The translations under genes and the position numbers were made by a program. A stretch of DNA of 64,000 bases from the NCBI RefSeq assembly GCF_001422325.1, contig NZ_LMMR01000006.1, positions 186,001-250,000 of the forward strand, written 5' to 3'. Positions 23,695-31,905 of this stretch are shown here, one piece after another (the first letter of the stretch is position 1; every line of letters begins with the position of its first letter). Below the pieces are notes generated by a model, which saw nothing but the letters and a program-made list of their open reading frames with translations, made no database searches and was not told the origin of the DNA. The DNA is from Leifsonia sp. Leaf264. GTDB taxonomy: Bacteria; Actinomycetota; Actinomycetes; Actinomycetales; Microbacteriaceae.

Positions 23695-24689
23695 TGAACA
23701 CCTCCACCTCGATTTCACGTACCCAACCAGCCATCGCACGTGACAGCGACGACGAATCCGGCTATTTTGACAACCACCTGTCTGCAGAGATCCAGACAAT
23801 GATCACTACCTACCGACCCCGACACCTTTCTCCCGTCATCTGGAAAGCCGTCCGCGACTTCGTCGTCGCGAGCGTGGTCGATCGCGCCCCGACGACACCC
23901 CGAACTACACGGACCTTGCTGAACGCGACAGCGCAGTACGTCGCTTGGGCGTGGGAGACCGCCGGCTGGCCGTTGGACGAGACGATCTTCGACTCGCACA
24001 ACATCGAACGGTTCCTGCGCACCGAGATGCTGAGGAAGGACAACTACTACCGGAATCGGGTACGAGTCGAACTGAACCGCTACGTGGTCGCGTATGGCGG
24101 CCAACCGGTTCCTATGCCGTCCTTCAGCCGTCAGGCCGAACATCTCCGGCCGTATTCAGCTGTTGAGCTTCGCACGTTCCGTACAGCCGCGCTCGGAATA
24201 CCCACGCCGAAAGGACGACGCCGTAGCCTGACGATCCTGGCGCTGGCGGCCGGAGCTGGACTCTACGGACGCGAGATCGCGGATGCTCGAGTTGGGGACA
24301 TCCTCGACGACGGCACAATCATCCGGGTACACGTCGCTGGCAACTCGCCTCGACTGGTGCCGGTGCGTGCTGAGTGGGTCAAGACGCTCCGAGACCTGGC
24401 CAGCAATCAAGATCCCGCGGACCGGGTCATCGGGACCGCGGGGAATGAGGCTGACCGCGCCCGCACCCGCGGGCTTGCGAAATACGAAACTGCTCGCACC
24501 CCCAGCCCGCAGCGCCTCCGCACCACATGGCTGGCAGCGCTCCTCAACGACGGTGTGCCTCTGAATGTCGCACATCAGCTGTCCGGCATCCGCCACCTGG
24601 AATCCTTCGCCCGCTACATCGGAGCCATGGCACCCGTGGATCCGGCGACCGTGGAAGAGCGCATCGTCGGGAAGGGGACCCGCCGATGA
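23694..24689 (+). CDS. Tyrosine-recombinase-like protein lacking the first catalytic Arg (module 2)
   Basis: A 331-residue protein. The N-terminal half (about 35-145) matches a SAM-like core-binding domain, with YVAWAWETAGWPLDETIF. The C-terminal half has the integrase pattern: LALAAGAGLYGREIADARVG, SPRLVPVRAEW, PSPQRLRTTWLAALLNDGVP, HLESFARYIG. Against the usual R-K-HxxR-H/W-Y set, the first Arg is Tyr191, the HxxR His is Gln273, Arg276 is kept, and Tyr308 is in the nucleophile position. The stop overlaps the next ATG (ATGA at 24686-24689). It is homologous to the 17023-17934 protein. It may act as a DNA-binding partner of the downstream transposase-like protein rather than as a free integrase (inference). 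Confidence 0.75.
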   Translation: MNTSTSISRTQPAIARDSDDESGYFDNHLSAEIQTMITTYRPRHLSPVIWKAVRDFVVASVVDRAPTTPRTTRTLLNATAQYVAWAWETAGWPLDETIFDSHNIERFLRTEMLRKDNYYRNRVRVELNRYVVAYGGQPVPMPSFSRQAEHLRPYSAVELRTFRTAALGIPTPKGRRRSLTILALAAGAGLYGREIADARVGDILDDGTIIRVHVAGNSPRLVPVRAEWVKTLRDLASNQDPADRVIGTAGNEADRARTRGLAKYETARTPSPQRLRTTWLAALLNDGVPLNVAHQLSGIRHLESFARYIGAMAPVDPATVEERIVGKGTRR

Positions 24690-26656
24690 CCGTCTTCGTC
24701 CCGCCCCGGATTGACAGAGCAGCTGCCGCCGAACTCGCCGAGCTCACAAAAGACCAAAGCATGCGCGAAGAAGTCGGTCACTTCACCAAGTTCAGCCTGA
24801 AGGACGTCAAACGAGCCGACCTCCAGATCAGAATGAGCGGGGTGCTCACCCAGCTGGACGAGTGGGTGGAGACGGACACCACAAAGACTGGGCCAGGCGG
24901 TGTTGACGCTTACATCACCGCACGCCACGTGATGATCGCGTTCCTCCTCCTCGCGAAGGAGACATCTCCTCTTCTTGTCGTAAATGCCCGCGATGTGCTC
25001 GCCTACCGGCTGCCGCTGAAGGCCCGACGGTACTTGGAGCTACCACCCGCACCGAAGCACCTCGACGATGAGCAGGCCGCCAAGAACTGGTACAACAACG
25101 TCTACAACGCCCTCCGCCGCATCCTTGCCCGAGTGGACCCTTACCCCACCTTCCAGCGCCGCGACTTCAAATGGCGAGCCGAACGCGAGAAGCTCATCGC
25201 GGAGTACGACCGAGACCTGTACCGAGTGAGGAAAGATCGCCTCGACTGGTTCAGCAATCAGCTTCTCGAAATGACTTGGCAAACTCTCAGCGCCGAAATC
25301 CGGAGCCGCCGCACCCGAACCGATATGACCGTCGACCAGACACCCGTCGCGTCGTACAGCCGGCGTGGCAAAGCGAAGCTGGACCCGAAGACGCAACGAG
25401 AACGCAAAGACACTCCGGTCATGGAACCGGAAACAAGCTGGTACCACATGAACGCTGCCTACCGCGGCACAGACAAGGGCCAGCGGAGCGATTTCATCAA
25501 CGGATTCGCCGGAAACATGGGTGTTCTCTCCTCCTTCTTCGAGGAAGAGGGTGATCCGATCCCCCAGCTGATCATGACCTACAGCCTGAGCACACCCAAC
25601 AAGAACGTCGACATCGAACTTGTTCGTTTGGCGCGGTCGATGCTGGACCGTAACCACGAGCCCGGAATCGTTGCCGCGGACCGCGATTACTGGGCACACA
25701 AGCGAATCGAGCGGCTGCACGTACCGATGCGAAAGATGGGTTGGCTACCGCTCACCGATTACCGATCGAACAACCTCGGCCCTCAGCAAGGAACCGACGC
25801 CGGTGAACTGAACCTGCTCGGCAGACACCTCTGCCCAGGAACCCCCTCTCATCTCGTCACTGTCGCGCAGGACGCCAAGAATAAGCGCATCACCGAGGCG
25901 ACCTTCGACAAGCGAATTGGCGAGCTGCAGTCGTACTCCCTAAGAGTCAAAGAGTCCTTCCCCGACGGACGAGAGAAAAAGATGTGCCCCGCCCACGGAC
26001 CCCAAGCAACCGTTGAGTGCGGGCTCCGGGAACGCATCGAAGATGCCAAGTACACCGATCCCGCCCAGCGGGAACGCATGAGAATCAAATCTGAAAAATG
26101 GAAACCCCGAGTTCGTCGAGCCGACGAGCCAGAAGATCCACCATCCGTCTGCACGCAAACCTCGGTCACGTTCAAACTCAAAGACGGTTTGAAGCTTGCC
26201 CAGCCGCTGCAATGGGGCACGAAAGAATGGCATAAGAGCTATAAGGCGACGCGCAACGCCTCAGAGGGATTCAACGCCTACGCAAAGGACCCTGGGTTCA
26301 GCAACTTGAAGGAATCAGGCGACCGCCGGATGCGAGGCATCGCCGCCCAACAGTTCCTGACCACCTTCCAACTTGTGGCAACGAACTTCCGAGTGATCAT
26401 GGCGTTCATGAGGGCTGAGAAGGAACGCGCCAAGCACGCAGCAGCTGGCACCACCCCGGTGAAGCCCGAACGCAAGCGCGACAAGACAGGTCGCAGCACA
26501 TATACGCGTCCCGGGTTCGGCTTGGTCGACCTGGTTCTCGAACCCGAGCCGGAAGACCCCATCGACGAGTTCGCCTCGCTCGAGGCAATCCCCGAATATG
26601 AAGACGGGCACGAGCACTCCGACGAAGACCACGATCAAGGGCCGCCGCCGAAGTAA
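24686..26656 (+). CDS. Large DDE-transposase-like protein (module 2)
   Basis: A 656-residue protein whose ATG at 24686 overlaps the previous stop by four bases. The N-terminal 200 residues are helical and charged. A candidate RNase-H-fold catalytic triad is visible: Asp217 in DMTVDQTPVASYSRRGK, Asp332 in GIVAADRDYWAHKRI, and Glu527 in KSYKATRNASEGFNAYAKD. The second segment continues MRKMGWLPLTDYR as in IS4/IS1182-type transposases. A Cys/His-rich insert (KMCPAHG, VECGLRE, SVCTQTS) lies between the second Asp and the Glu. The tail is acidic. The length exceeds common transposases (about 400-550). It is coupled to a recombinase-like gene, an unusual pairing. No terminal inverted repeats were found by eye. 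Confidence 0.65.
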   Translation: MTVFVPPRIDRAAAAELAELTKDQSMREEVGHFTKFSLKDVKRADLQIRMSGVLTQLDEWVETDTTKTGPGGVDAYITARHVMIAFLLLAKETSPLLVVNARDVLAYRLPLKARRYLELPPAPKHLDDEQAAKNWYNNVYNALRRILARVDPYPTFQRRDFKWRAEREKLIAEYDRDLYRVRKDRLDWFSNQLLEMTWQTLSAEIRSRRTRTDMTVDQTPVASYSRRGKAKLDPKTQRERKDTPVMEPETSWYHMNAAYRGTDKGQRSDFINGFAGNMGVLSSFFEEEGDPIPQLIMTYSLSTPNKNVDIELVRLARSMLDRNHEPGIVAADRDYWAHKRIERLHVPMRKMGWLPLTDYRSNNLGPQQGTDAGELNLLGRHLCPGTPSHLVTVAQDAKNKRITEATFDKRIGELQSYSLRVKESFPDGREKKMCPAHGPQATVECGLRERIEDAKYTDPAQRERMRIKSEKWKPRVRRADEPEDPPSVCTQTSVTFKLKDGLKLAQPLQWGTKEWHKSYKATRNASEGFNAYAKDPGFSNLKESGDRRMRGIAAQQFLTTFQLVATNFRVIMAFMRAEKERAKHAAAGTTPVKPERKRDKTGRSTYTRPGFGLVDLVLEPEPEDPIDEFASLEAIPEYEDGHEHSDEDHDQGPPPK

Positions 26657-26684
26657 ACCGACGGCCACACCCTCAACACTCCTA

Positions 26685-26745
26685 GCAACGCCTCGAACGA
26701 TACGACGCGCCTGAAAACAGGCTCGGCGGACGTTCGGGGCGTTTT
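26685..26745 (+). terminator. Rho-independent terminator with nested hairpin
   Basis: ACGCCTCGAACG (26685-26696) pairs with CGTTCGGGGCGT (26728-26739) with one wobble, followed by TTTTTT. The loop holds a second hairpin, GCCTG-AAAA-CAGGC (26706-26719). It lies 28 bases after the stop of the transposase-like gene. Confidence 0.85.
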
Positions 26746-26817
26746 TTCGTGCCCATAGACGAGGCGGACACTGGCGGGACAACCAAAATACGCTGAAACC
26801 CGCGCCAACAAAGGGAA

Positions 26818-26842
26818 AAGGCCCTCGCAAGCGAGGGCCTTA
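26818..26842 (-). terminator. Terminator of tRNA-Ser
   Basis: AAGGCCCTCGC-AA-GCGAGGGCCTT is a perfect 11-bp stem. Read on the minus strand it is followed by TTTTCCC and lies 24 bases after the tRNA 3' end. Confidence 0.85.
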
Positions 26843-26866
26843 GAACGCCACCTTAGATGGGCCCGG

Positions 26867-26956
26867 TGGCGGTACCGGTGGGATTTGAACCCACGGTGGA
26901 CTTTCACCCACACAACTTTTCGAGAGTTGCACCTTCGGCCGCTCGGACACGGTACC
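26867..26956 (-). tRNA. tRNA-Ser (CGA)
   Basis: A 90-nt class II tRNA. The acceptor stem is GGTACCG with CGGTACC, then discriminator G and encoded CCA. The anticodon arm is CAACT-CTCGAAA-AGTTG, giving anticodon CGA (codon UCG). A long variable arm (TGTGGGTGAAAGTCCACC) and the T-arm GTGGGTTCAAATCCCAC are present. Its 3' end faces the accessory island, the common orientation for a tRNA used as integration target. Confidence 0.96.
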
Positions 26957-27179
26957 GAGATGGAGTTTAGTTGAGCACGGGCTTCTACGCGAATCGAGGC
27001 GGAGGAGGGGCGGCATCCGTTCGACCGGAGACCCGAGGCGACCGACCGGGTGGCGTAACCTCGGCAGCAGACGCCGATTCCCCAGACGGCGGTTCACCCC
27101 TGTCCGGCCTGCCAGCGCGGATGCCGTGAGCGAGCTGCACCGAACATGCGCATCGGCACCGGAAGACTGGACGCTCGAC

Positions 27180-28340
27180 ATGACCTCCCCCACCCCACCC
27201 CTCCTGCGCCTCGGCGTGATGGCCAGCTCACGCAAGCCCGACGAGAGGCGCCTGCCGCTGCATCCGTCGCACCTGGAGCGCATCGACGAGGACCTGCGTG
27301 CCGCGATGACGCTCGAGACCGGGTACGGCACGCGTTTCGGAATCACGGATGCGAGCCTCGCGCCCCTGGTCGGAGCCATCGCCTCCCGCGAGGAGATCAT
27401 CGCCACGTCCGACGTCATCGTGCTGCCCAAGCCCGTGGCATCCGACCTCGCCGATCTTCGCGACGGGCAGACGCTCTGGGGTTGGCCGCACTGCGTGCAG
27501 GACCGCGAGATGACCCAGCTCGCCATCGACAAGGGCCTGACGCTCATAGCGTGGGAGGCGATGAACCATTGGAAGAGCGACGGGGGCTTCGGCCTGCACG
27601 TCTTCCACAAGAACAACGAGATCGCCGGCTACTGCTCGGTGCTGCACGCCCTGCAGCTGTGCGGATCGACCGGCGATTACGGCCGCCGCCTCAGCGCCGT
27701 GGTCATAGGCTTCGGGGCCACGGCCCGCGGCGCCGTCACAGTGCTGAACGCGCACGGCATCCATGATGTGCGCGTGCTGACCAACCGCGACACGGCCGCG
27801 GTCGGCTCCCCCATCCCCTCCGTCGACATCATCCAGTTCGAGCACGATCCGGAGGCTCCGTTCCAGAGCACCGTGAACACCGAGGACGGTCCCGTCGCGC
27901 TCGCGCCGTTCCTCGCCGCCCACGACATCGTGGTGAACTGCACCCTGCAGGATCCGAACGCTCCGCTCACCTACCTGCGCGAGGAGGACCTGGGCGGGTT
28001 CCGCCCGGGCAGCCTCATCGTCGACGTCTCCATCGACGCGGGAATGGGCTTCAGCTGGGCACGCCCCACGACCTTCGACGACCCGATGTTCACAGTCGGC
28101 GAGTCCACCAACTACTACGCCGTCGATCACAGCCCCTCCTTCCTGTGGAACTCGGCGACCTGGGAGATCAGCGAGGCCCTCATGCCGTTCCTGCGCACGG
28201 TCATGGAGGGCCCATCCTCGTGGGCCGAGTCCGACACCATCCGTCGGGCGACGGAGATCGAGGCTGGCCGCATCCGCAACGGCGCCATCCTCGAGTTCCA
28301 GGGTCGTTCGATCGAGTACCCCTACCTGCCGACGCACTGA
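27180..28340 (+). CDS. Alanine-dehydrogenase/saccharopine-dehydrogenase-like oxidoreductase
   Basis: A 386-residue protein from ATG at 27180 (GTG at 27126 is an alternative; neither has a clear ribosome site). The N-terminal domain starts LRLGVMASSRKPDERRLPLH, the pattern of alanine dehydrogenase/transhydrogenase N-domains, with ETGYGTRFGITD and IIATSDVIVLPKP. The central Rossmann segment SAVVIGFGATARGAVTVLNA binds NAD(P). The family resembles N5-(carboxyethyl)ornithine synthase, which joins an amino acid and pyruvate reductively, but the length is larger than the characterised enzyme and the substrate is uncertain. It is the first core-genome gene after the tRNA. Confidence 0.75.
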   Translation: MTSPTPPLLRLGVMASSRKPDERRLPLHPSHLERIDEDLRAAMTLETGYGTRFGITDASLAPLVGAIASREEIIATSDVIVLPKPVASDLADLRDGQTLWGWPHCVQDREMTQLAIDKGLTLIAWEAMNHWKSDGGFGLHVFHKNNEIAGYCSVLHALQLCGSTGDYGRRLSAVVIGFGATARGAVTVLNAHGIHDVRVLTNRDTAAVGSPIPSVDIIQFEHDPEAPFQSTVNTEDGPVALAPFLAAHDIVVNCTLQDPNAPLTYLREEDLGGFRPGSLIVDVSIDAGMGFSWARPTTFDDPMFTVGESTNYYAVDHSPSFLWNSATWEISEALMPFLRTVMEGPSSWAESDTIRRATEIEAGRIRNGAILEFQGRSIEYPYLPTH

Positions 28341-28429
28341 GGCTCCCCCACAGGCGCCGTCATGGACCGATGCGACCGGCTCCCGGAGCGGCATCCGGCA
28401 GTGTCGTGAGTCCCGATTAGGCTCGCCCC

Positions 28430-29854
28430 ATGGCCCGATCCACCAACGCGTACCGCTGCGTCGAATGCGGCTGGACCACGGCGAAATGGGCGGGCCGCTG
28501 CGGCGAGTGCCAGCAGTGGGGCACCGTGACGGATGCCGCCGAGCAGGCGGGCGGCAACGCCCGCGCCGTGAAGCCCGTGGCCGTGTCGGCCGCGCGCACA
28601 GCCCGCCCGATCACCGAGTTCACCGCCGAGATGGAGATCACCCGCTGGCCGAGCGGCATCGGCGAGTTCGATCGCGTTCTCGGCGGGGGCGTCGTTCCCG
28701 GAGCGGCCATCCTGCTGAGCGGGGAGCCCGGCGTCGGGAAGTCCACCCTGCTTCTCGAGGTCGCCGCGCGGGCGGCATCCACCGGCAAGAGGGTCCTCTA
28801 CGTGAGCGCCGAGGAATCGGTCAGCCAGGTGCGGCTGCGCGCAGCCCGTACCGGAGCTCTCGTGCCTGATCTCTACCTCGCCTCCGAGACCGACCTCGGC
28901 ACCATCCTCGGCCAGGTCGACGCCGTCGAGCCCCAACTGCTCATCGTCGACTCGGTGCAGACCGTGTCGAGCTCGCTCTCCGACGGCCTCGCCGGCCAGC
29001 CCGGTCAGGTGCGCGAGGTCGCTGCCGCGCTGGTGCGGCTGGCGAAGGAGCGCGAACTGCCGGTACTGCTCGTCGGTCACGTGACGAAGGACGGCTCGAT
29101 CGCCGGCCCGCGCCTGCTCGAGCATCTCGTCGATGTCGTCTGCCACTTCGAGGGCGACCGCCAGACCGCGCTGCGCTTCGTGCGTGCGCTCAAGAACCGC
29201 TTCGGCCCCACCGACGAGGTGGGCTGCTTCGAGATGACCGGCGACGGCATCGCCGAGGTGCCAGACCCCAGCGGCTTGTTCCTCAGCCGCGGATCGACGA
29301 ACGTCAGCGGCACCTGCGTCACAGTCGCCCTCGAGGGTCGACGAGCGCTCCCCGTCGAGGTGCAGGCCCTCGTCGTGAAGGCCACAGGACCGCAGCCGCG
29401 GCGCGTCATGAACGGCGTCGACCCGTCGCGTGTGGCCATGATCCTCGCCGTGCTCGAGCGTCGCGCCGGCCTCAAGGGCGTCGGCGAGCACGACGTCTAC
29501 ATCTCCACGGTCGGCGGCGTACGGCTGACCGAGCCCGGAGCCGACCTCGCCATCGCCGTGGCCATAGCCTCAGCCCTGAGCGAGCGGCCGGTGCCCCATG
29601 AGCTCACGGCCTTCGGCGAGATCAGCCTCGCCGGCGAGGTGAGGCCTGTGTCCGCTGCCGCTCAACGTGCATCCGAGGCACGTCGTCTCGGCTTCACCCA
29701 TGTGCTCGATGCCGAGGTGGGCAGCGTGCACGCCGCCCTCGATCGGTTGCGTCTCGCCGGACCCTCTGCGACGGATGCCTCGGACGCCCGTGCGGCCGAG
29801 CGGCGGGCTGCGCAACGCGACGAGTGGGAACGCGAGTTCAGCGAGTCCTTCTAG
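28430..29854 (+). CDS. radA: DNA repair protein RadA
   Basis: A 474-residue protein, the normal length. It has an N-terminal C4 zinc finger (Cys10, Cys13, Cys24, Cys27 in YRCVECGW...GRCGEC), then a RecA-like ATPase with Walker A GEPGVGKST (98-106) and Walker B LLIVDSVQT. The RadA-specific KNRFG motif is at 255-259. The C-terminal Lon-protease-like domain (about 290-455) includes DLAIAVAIASALSERPVP. RadA helps branch migration of recombination intermediates. It starts 89 bases after the previous stop and is probably its own unit. Confidence 0.97.
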   Translation: MARSTNAYRCVECGWTTAKWAGRCGECQQWGTVTDAAEQAGGNARAVKPVAVSAARTARPITEFTAEMEITRWPSGIGEFDRVLGGGVVPGAAILLSGEPGVGKSTLLLEVAARAASTGKRVLYVSAEESVSQVRLRAARTGALVPDLYLASETDLGTILGQVDAVEPQLLIVDSVQTVSSSLSDGLAGQPGQVREVAAALVRLAKERELPVLLVGHVTKDGSIAGPRLLEHLVDVVCHFEGDRQTALRFVRALKNRFGPTDEVGCFEMTGDGIAEVPDPSGLFLSRGSTNVSGTCVTVALEGRRALPVEVQALVVKATGPQPRRVMNGVDPSRVAMILAVLERRAGLKGVGEHDVYISTVGGVRLTEPGADLAIAVAIASALSERPVPHELTAFGEISLAGEVRPVSAAAQRASEARRLGFTHVLDAEVGSVHAALDRLRLAGPSATDASDARAAERRAAQRDEWEREFSESF

Positions 29855-29892
29855 GACCGCATCCGAACGCCGACGTGTCGCCCTCGGCGCCC

Positions 29893-30330
29893 CTAGGCCT
29901 CGAGGTCGAGGGCGCGCAGGATCTCGGCCGGTGTCGCCTGCATCGGATGCGGGCCCGCGATGTCGAGGAAGACGCTCGTGATGAGCTCGGCGTTGGCACC
30001 GAGGAACGCACGCAGCCAGGTGGGTGACTGCAGGCCGACGGCCGGCGGCAGGTTCGCCGGCTTGTTCGCCGCATCGCTGAACAGCAGCAGCGCCACTTCG
30101 CCGGTCTCCGGTGAGCGGTAGGTCCAGACCTCGCCACCATCGAGGGGGTTGTCGCGTGGCCCCACCCTCATGAGCGGCACGACGGTGTTGCCGTTCCTCA
30201 GCGCGAGGGCGACAGCGGCCATGTCCTGTTGCGCGAGCGCCTCGGCGAGCGCCTGCGAGCGGAACGTCGTCGCGTCGAGGTTGGCGCTCTTCGCCGACTT
30301 CTTCGACTTCTTGGGGGATGCTGAGGGCAT
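29893..30330 (-). CDS. SseB-family N-terminal domain protein
   Basis: A 145-residue cytoplasmic protein with a Lys/Ser-rich start (MPSASPKKSKKSAKSANLDA). One SseB-like domain follows: LAEALAQQDMAAVALALRNG, VVPLMRVGPRDNPLDGGEVW, EVALLLFSDAANKPANLPPA. It ends with a helical part containing PAEILRALDLEA. The family occurs widely in actinobacteria without a firm biochemical role. It is convergent with radA. Confidence 0.7.
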   Translation of the reverse strand: MPSASPKKSKKSAKSANLDATTFRSQALAEALAQQDMAAVALALRNGNTVVPLMRVGPRDNPLDGGEVWTYRSPETGEVALLLFSDAANKPANLPPAVGLQSPTWLRAFLGANAELITSVFLDIAGPHPMQATPAEILRALDLEA

Positions 30331-30383
30331 GATTCCAGCGTATCGCCGCGCGCCGAACGCGGCACCGAGGGAACCGCGGGCGC

Positions 30384-31025
30384 CTAGTTGAGCAGGAACT
30401 GCGTGGGGTCGCTGGTCACGTCGCCGACGGTCACCGTCAGCTTGTACGAGGCACCGCCGGCTGGAACCGTCTCACGGTCGCCGTCGCAGCTGTCGGCCGA
30501 CGAGCGCGTGCGGTCCCACGTCAGCGGCGCCGCCGATCCGATGGGAACGTTCGGCTTCAGGGTGACGTCGGCATCCACGGCATCCTTCTGGCAATCCGTC
30601 GACAACCAGTACACCTCGTCACCGCTCGTGATGGTGAACACCTGCTGCGAACTGCCGGCGTTCACGACGCACGCCTTCGGGCCCGTGTTCGTGATGCTGA
30701 GCGAGAGCTTCGGTTGCTGGTCGGCGGCGTAGGCATCGAGATCGGTGATCGCCGTGAGCTCGAGGTCCTTCGACTTGCAGGCCGCGCCCTTCGCGTCGAC
30801 GGCGTCGGTCGGGATCGCGGTGGGATCGGCTGTCGGCTTCTCGGAACTCGTGACGGCGGGGGCTGGAGCCTTCTGGTCGTTCGGCTCACCCGAGCTGGAA
30901 CCCGGGCGCACCACGATCAGGATGATGGCGACGATGACGGCGATCAGGCCGAGACCGACAGTGAGACGCCGGCGCCAGTACACCTTGCTTGACTGGGGGC
31001 CGACTGGATGCTTGAGCGTCGACAT
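30384..31025 (-). CDS. Membrane-anchored extracellular protein
   Basis: A 213-residue protein with a short basic cytoplasmic N-terminus ending RRRL, one membrane helix (about 22-43, TVGLGLIAVIVAIILIVVRP), a Pro/Thr/Ala-rich linker and a beta-sandwich-like extracellular domain (about 80-213). That domain holds LSLSITNTGPKACVVNAGSS and SYKLTVTVGDVTSDPTQFLL. Four Cys residues (KACVV, AACKS, TDCQK, DSCDG) may form two disulfides. Function unknown; the layout is common for actinobacterial DUF4232-like surface proteins. Confidence 0.75.
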   Translation of the reverse strand: MSTLKHPVGPQSSKVYWRRRLTVGLGLIAVIVAIILIVVRPGSSSGEPNDQKAPAPAVTSSEKPTADPTAIPTDAVDAKGAACKSKDLELTAITDLDAYAADQQPKLSLSITNTGPKACVVNAGSSQQVFTITSGDEVYWLSTDCQKDAVDADVTLKPNVPIGSAAPLTWDRTRSSADSCDGDRETVPAGGASYKLTVTVGDVTSDPTQFLLN

Positions 31026-31145
31026 ACCGACAGGGTAGGCACCTGCACCCCCACCGAGGGGGAGGCGCCACGGCGAGCCGCCACCCGGGTGGGAACGTGC
31101 AGGAACGGCATCCGTCTCAGGTCGACGGATGCAGCAGGCCCGCCG

Positions 31146-31652
31146 TCAGCGCAGCTGCTTGAGCATGCGGGTGTTGCCGAGGGTGTTCGGCTTCACCCGC
31201 GCGAGGTCGAGGAACTCGGCGACGCCGTCGTCACGTGAACGCACCAGCTCGGCGTAGACGGCGGGATCGACGGTCTCCGTCCCCATGTCCTCGAAGCCAT
31301 GCCGCTCGAAGAACGGCACCTCGAAGGTGAGGCAGAACAGGCGCGAGAGCCCGAGCTCGCGGGCGTCGCCCTCGAGGACGTCGAGGATGGCATGACCAAC
31401 ACCCCGACGCAGCCACTCCGGGGCCGCGGCCAGCGTGCGCACCTCGCCCAGGTCCTCCCACATCACGTGCAGGGCGCCGCAGCCGATGACCTCGCCGTCC
31501 TCGCCCTCAGCGATCCTGAACTCCTGCACGGATTCGTAGAGCACCACGCGCTCCTTGCCGAGCAGGATGCCGCTCTGCACCAGCGGTTCGACGAGCGCGG
31601 CGATGGCGGGGATGTCACTCGTGCGGGCACGGCGCACGCGGAAGTCGGTCAC
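31146..31652 (-). CDS. argA: Amino-acid N-acetyltransferase (GNAT), ArgA-like
   Basis: A 168-residue single-domain GNAT enzyme. It starts RVRRARTSDIPAIAALVEPL, has the acetyl-CoA loop LAAAPEWLRRGVGHAILDVL (Q/RxxGxG/A type, about 88-98), and then FCLTFEVPFFERHGFEDMGT. This arrangement and length match the short actinobacterial glutamate N-acetyltransferase, the first step of arginine synthesis. The symbol is by similarity only. The upstream region carries an unusual repeat set (31679-31776). Confidence 0.75.
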   Translation of the reverse strand: MTDFRVRRARTSDIPAIAALVEPLVQSGILLGKERVVLYESVQEFRIAEGEDGEVIGCGALHVMWEDLGEVRTLAAAPEWLRRGVGHAILDVLEGDARELGLSRLFCLTFEVPFFERHGFEDMGTETVDPAVYAELVRSRDDGVAEFLDLARVKPNTLGNTRMLKQLR

Positions 31653-31678
31653 CCGTCCACCCTAACGACGAGCTGCTG

Positions 31679-31776
31679 CCGCCGTGTGAAGGCGAACCCG
31701 CCGCCGTGTGAAGGCATGACGCCCGAGGGGGCGGTGATCACGCGGAATCAGGTTCGCGGATGCCTTCATACGGCGG
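31679..31776. repeat. Three copies of a 15-bp repeat upstream of the acetyltransferase gene
   Basis: CCGCCGTGTGAAGGC occurs at 31679-31693 and again at 31701-31715, 22 bp apart. A third copy with one change, CCGCCGTATGAAGGC, is inverted at 31762-31776. The second and third copies extend to 17-bp arms (31701-31717 and 31760-31776) that pair fully when G-U is allowed. The set lies between the gene start at 31652 and the clpC terminator. Confidence 0.8.
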
Positions 31777-31858
31777 GACCGCCGCAGCAGAACAGTCGCA
31801 GCGCGCCGCGCCGCGCGCGGGCGGGCGAGCGCGGGCTCGGCGCGGCGCACTTAAGTGA

Positions 31859-31892
31859 GGAGGGGCCGGGCGACCCGAACGCCCGACCCCTC
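31859..31892 (-). terminator. Hairpin after clpC
   Basis: GAGGGGCCGGGCG and CGCCCGACCCCTC (31859-31871, 31880-31892) pair with one mismatch, 14 bases beyond the clpC stop. There is no T-run on the minus strand, as is usual for many actinobacterial terminators. Confidence 0.7.
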
Positions 31893-31905
31893 GTTGATGA
31901 TGTTC

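Noticed and set aside
26867-26892. tRNA-Ser 3' end as attachment site with a second copy elsewhere
   Set aside because: No second copy of the tRNA 3' sequence was found by eye in the island, so no attachment site is annotated.
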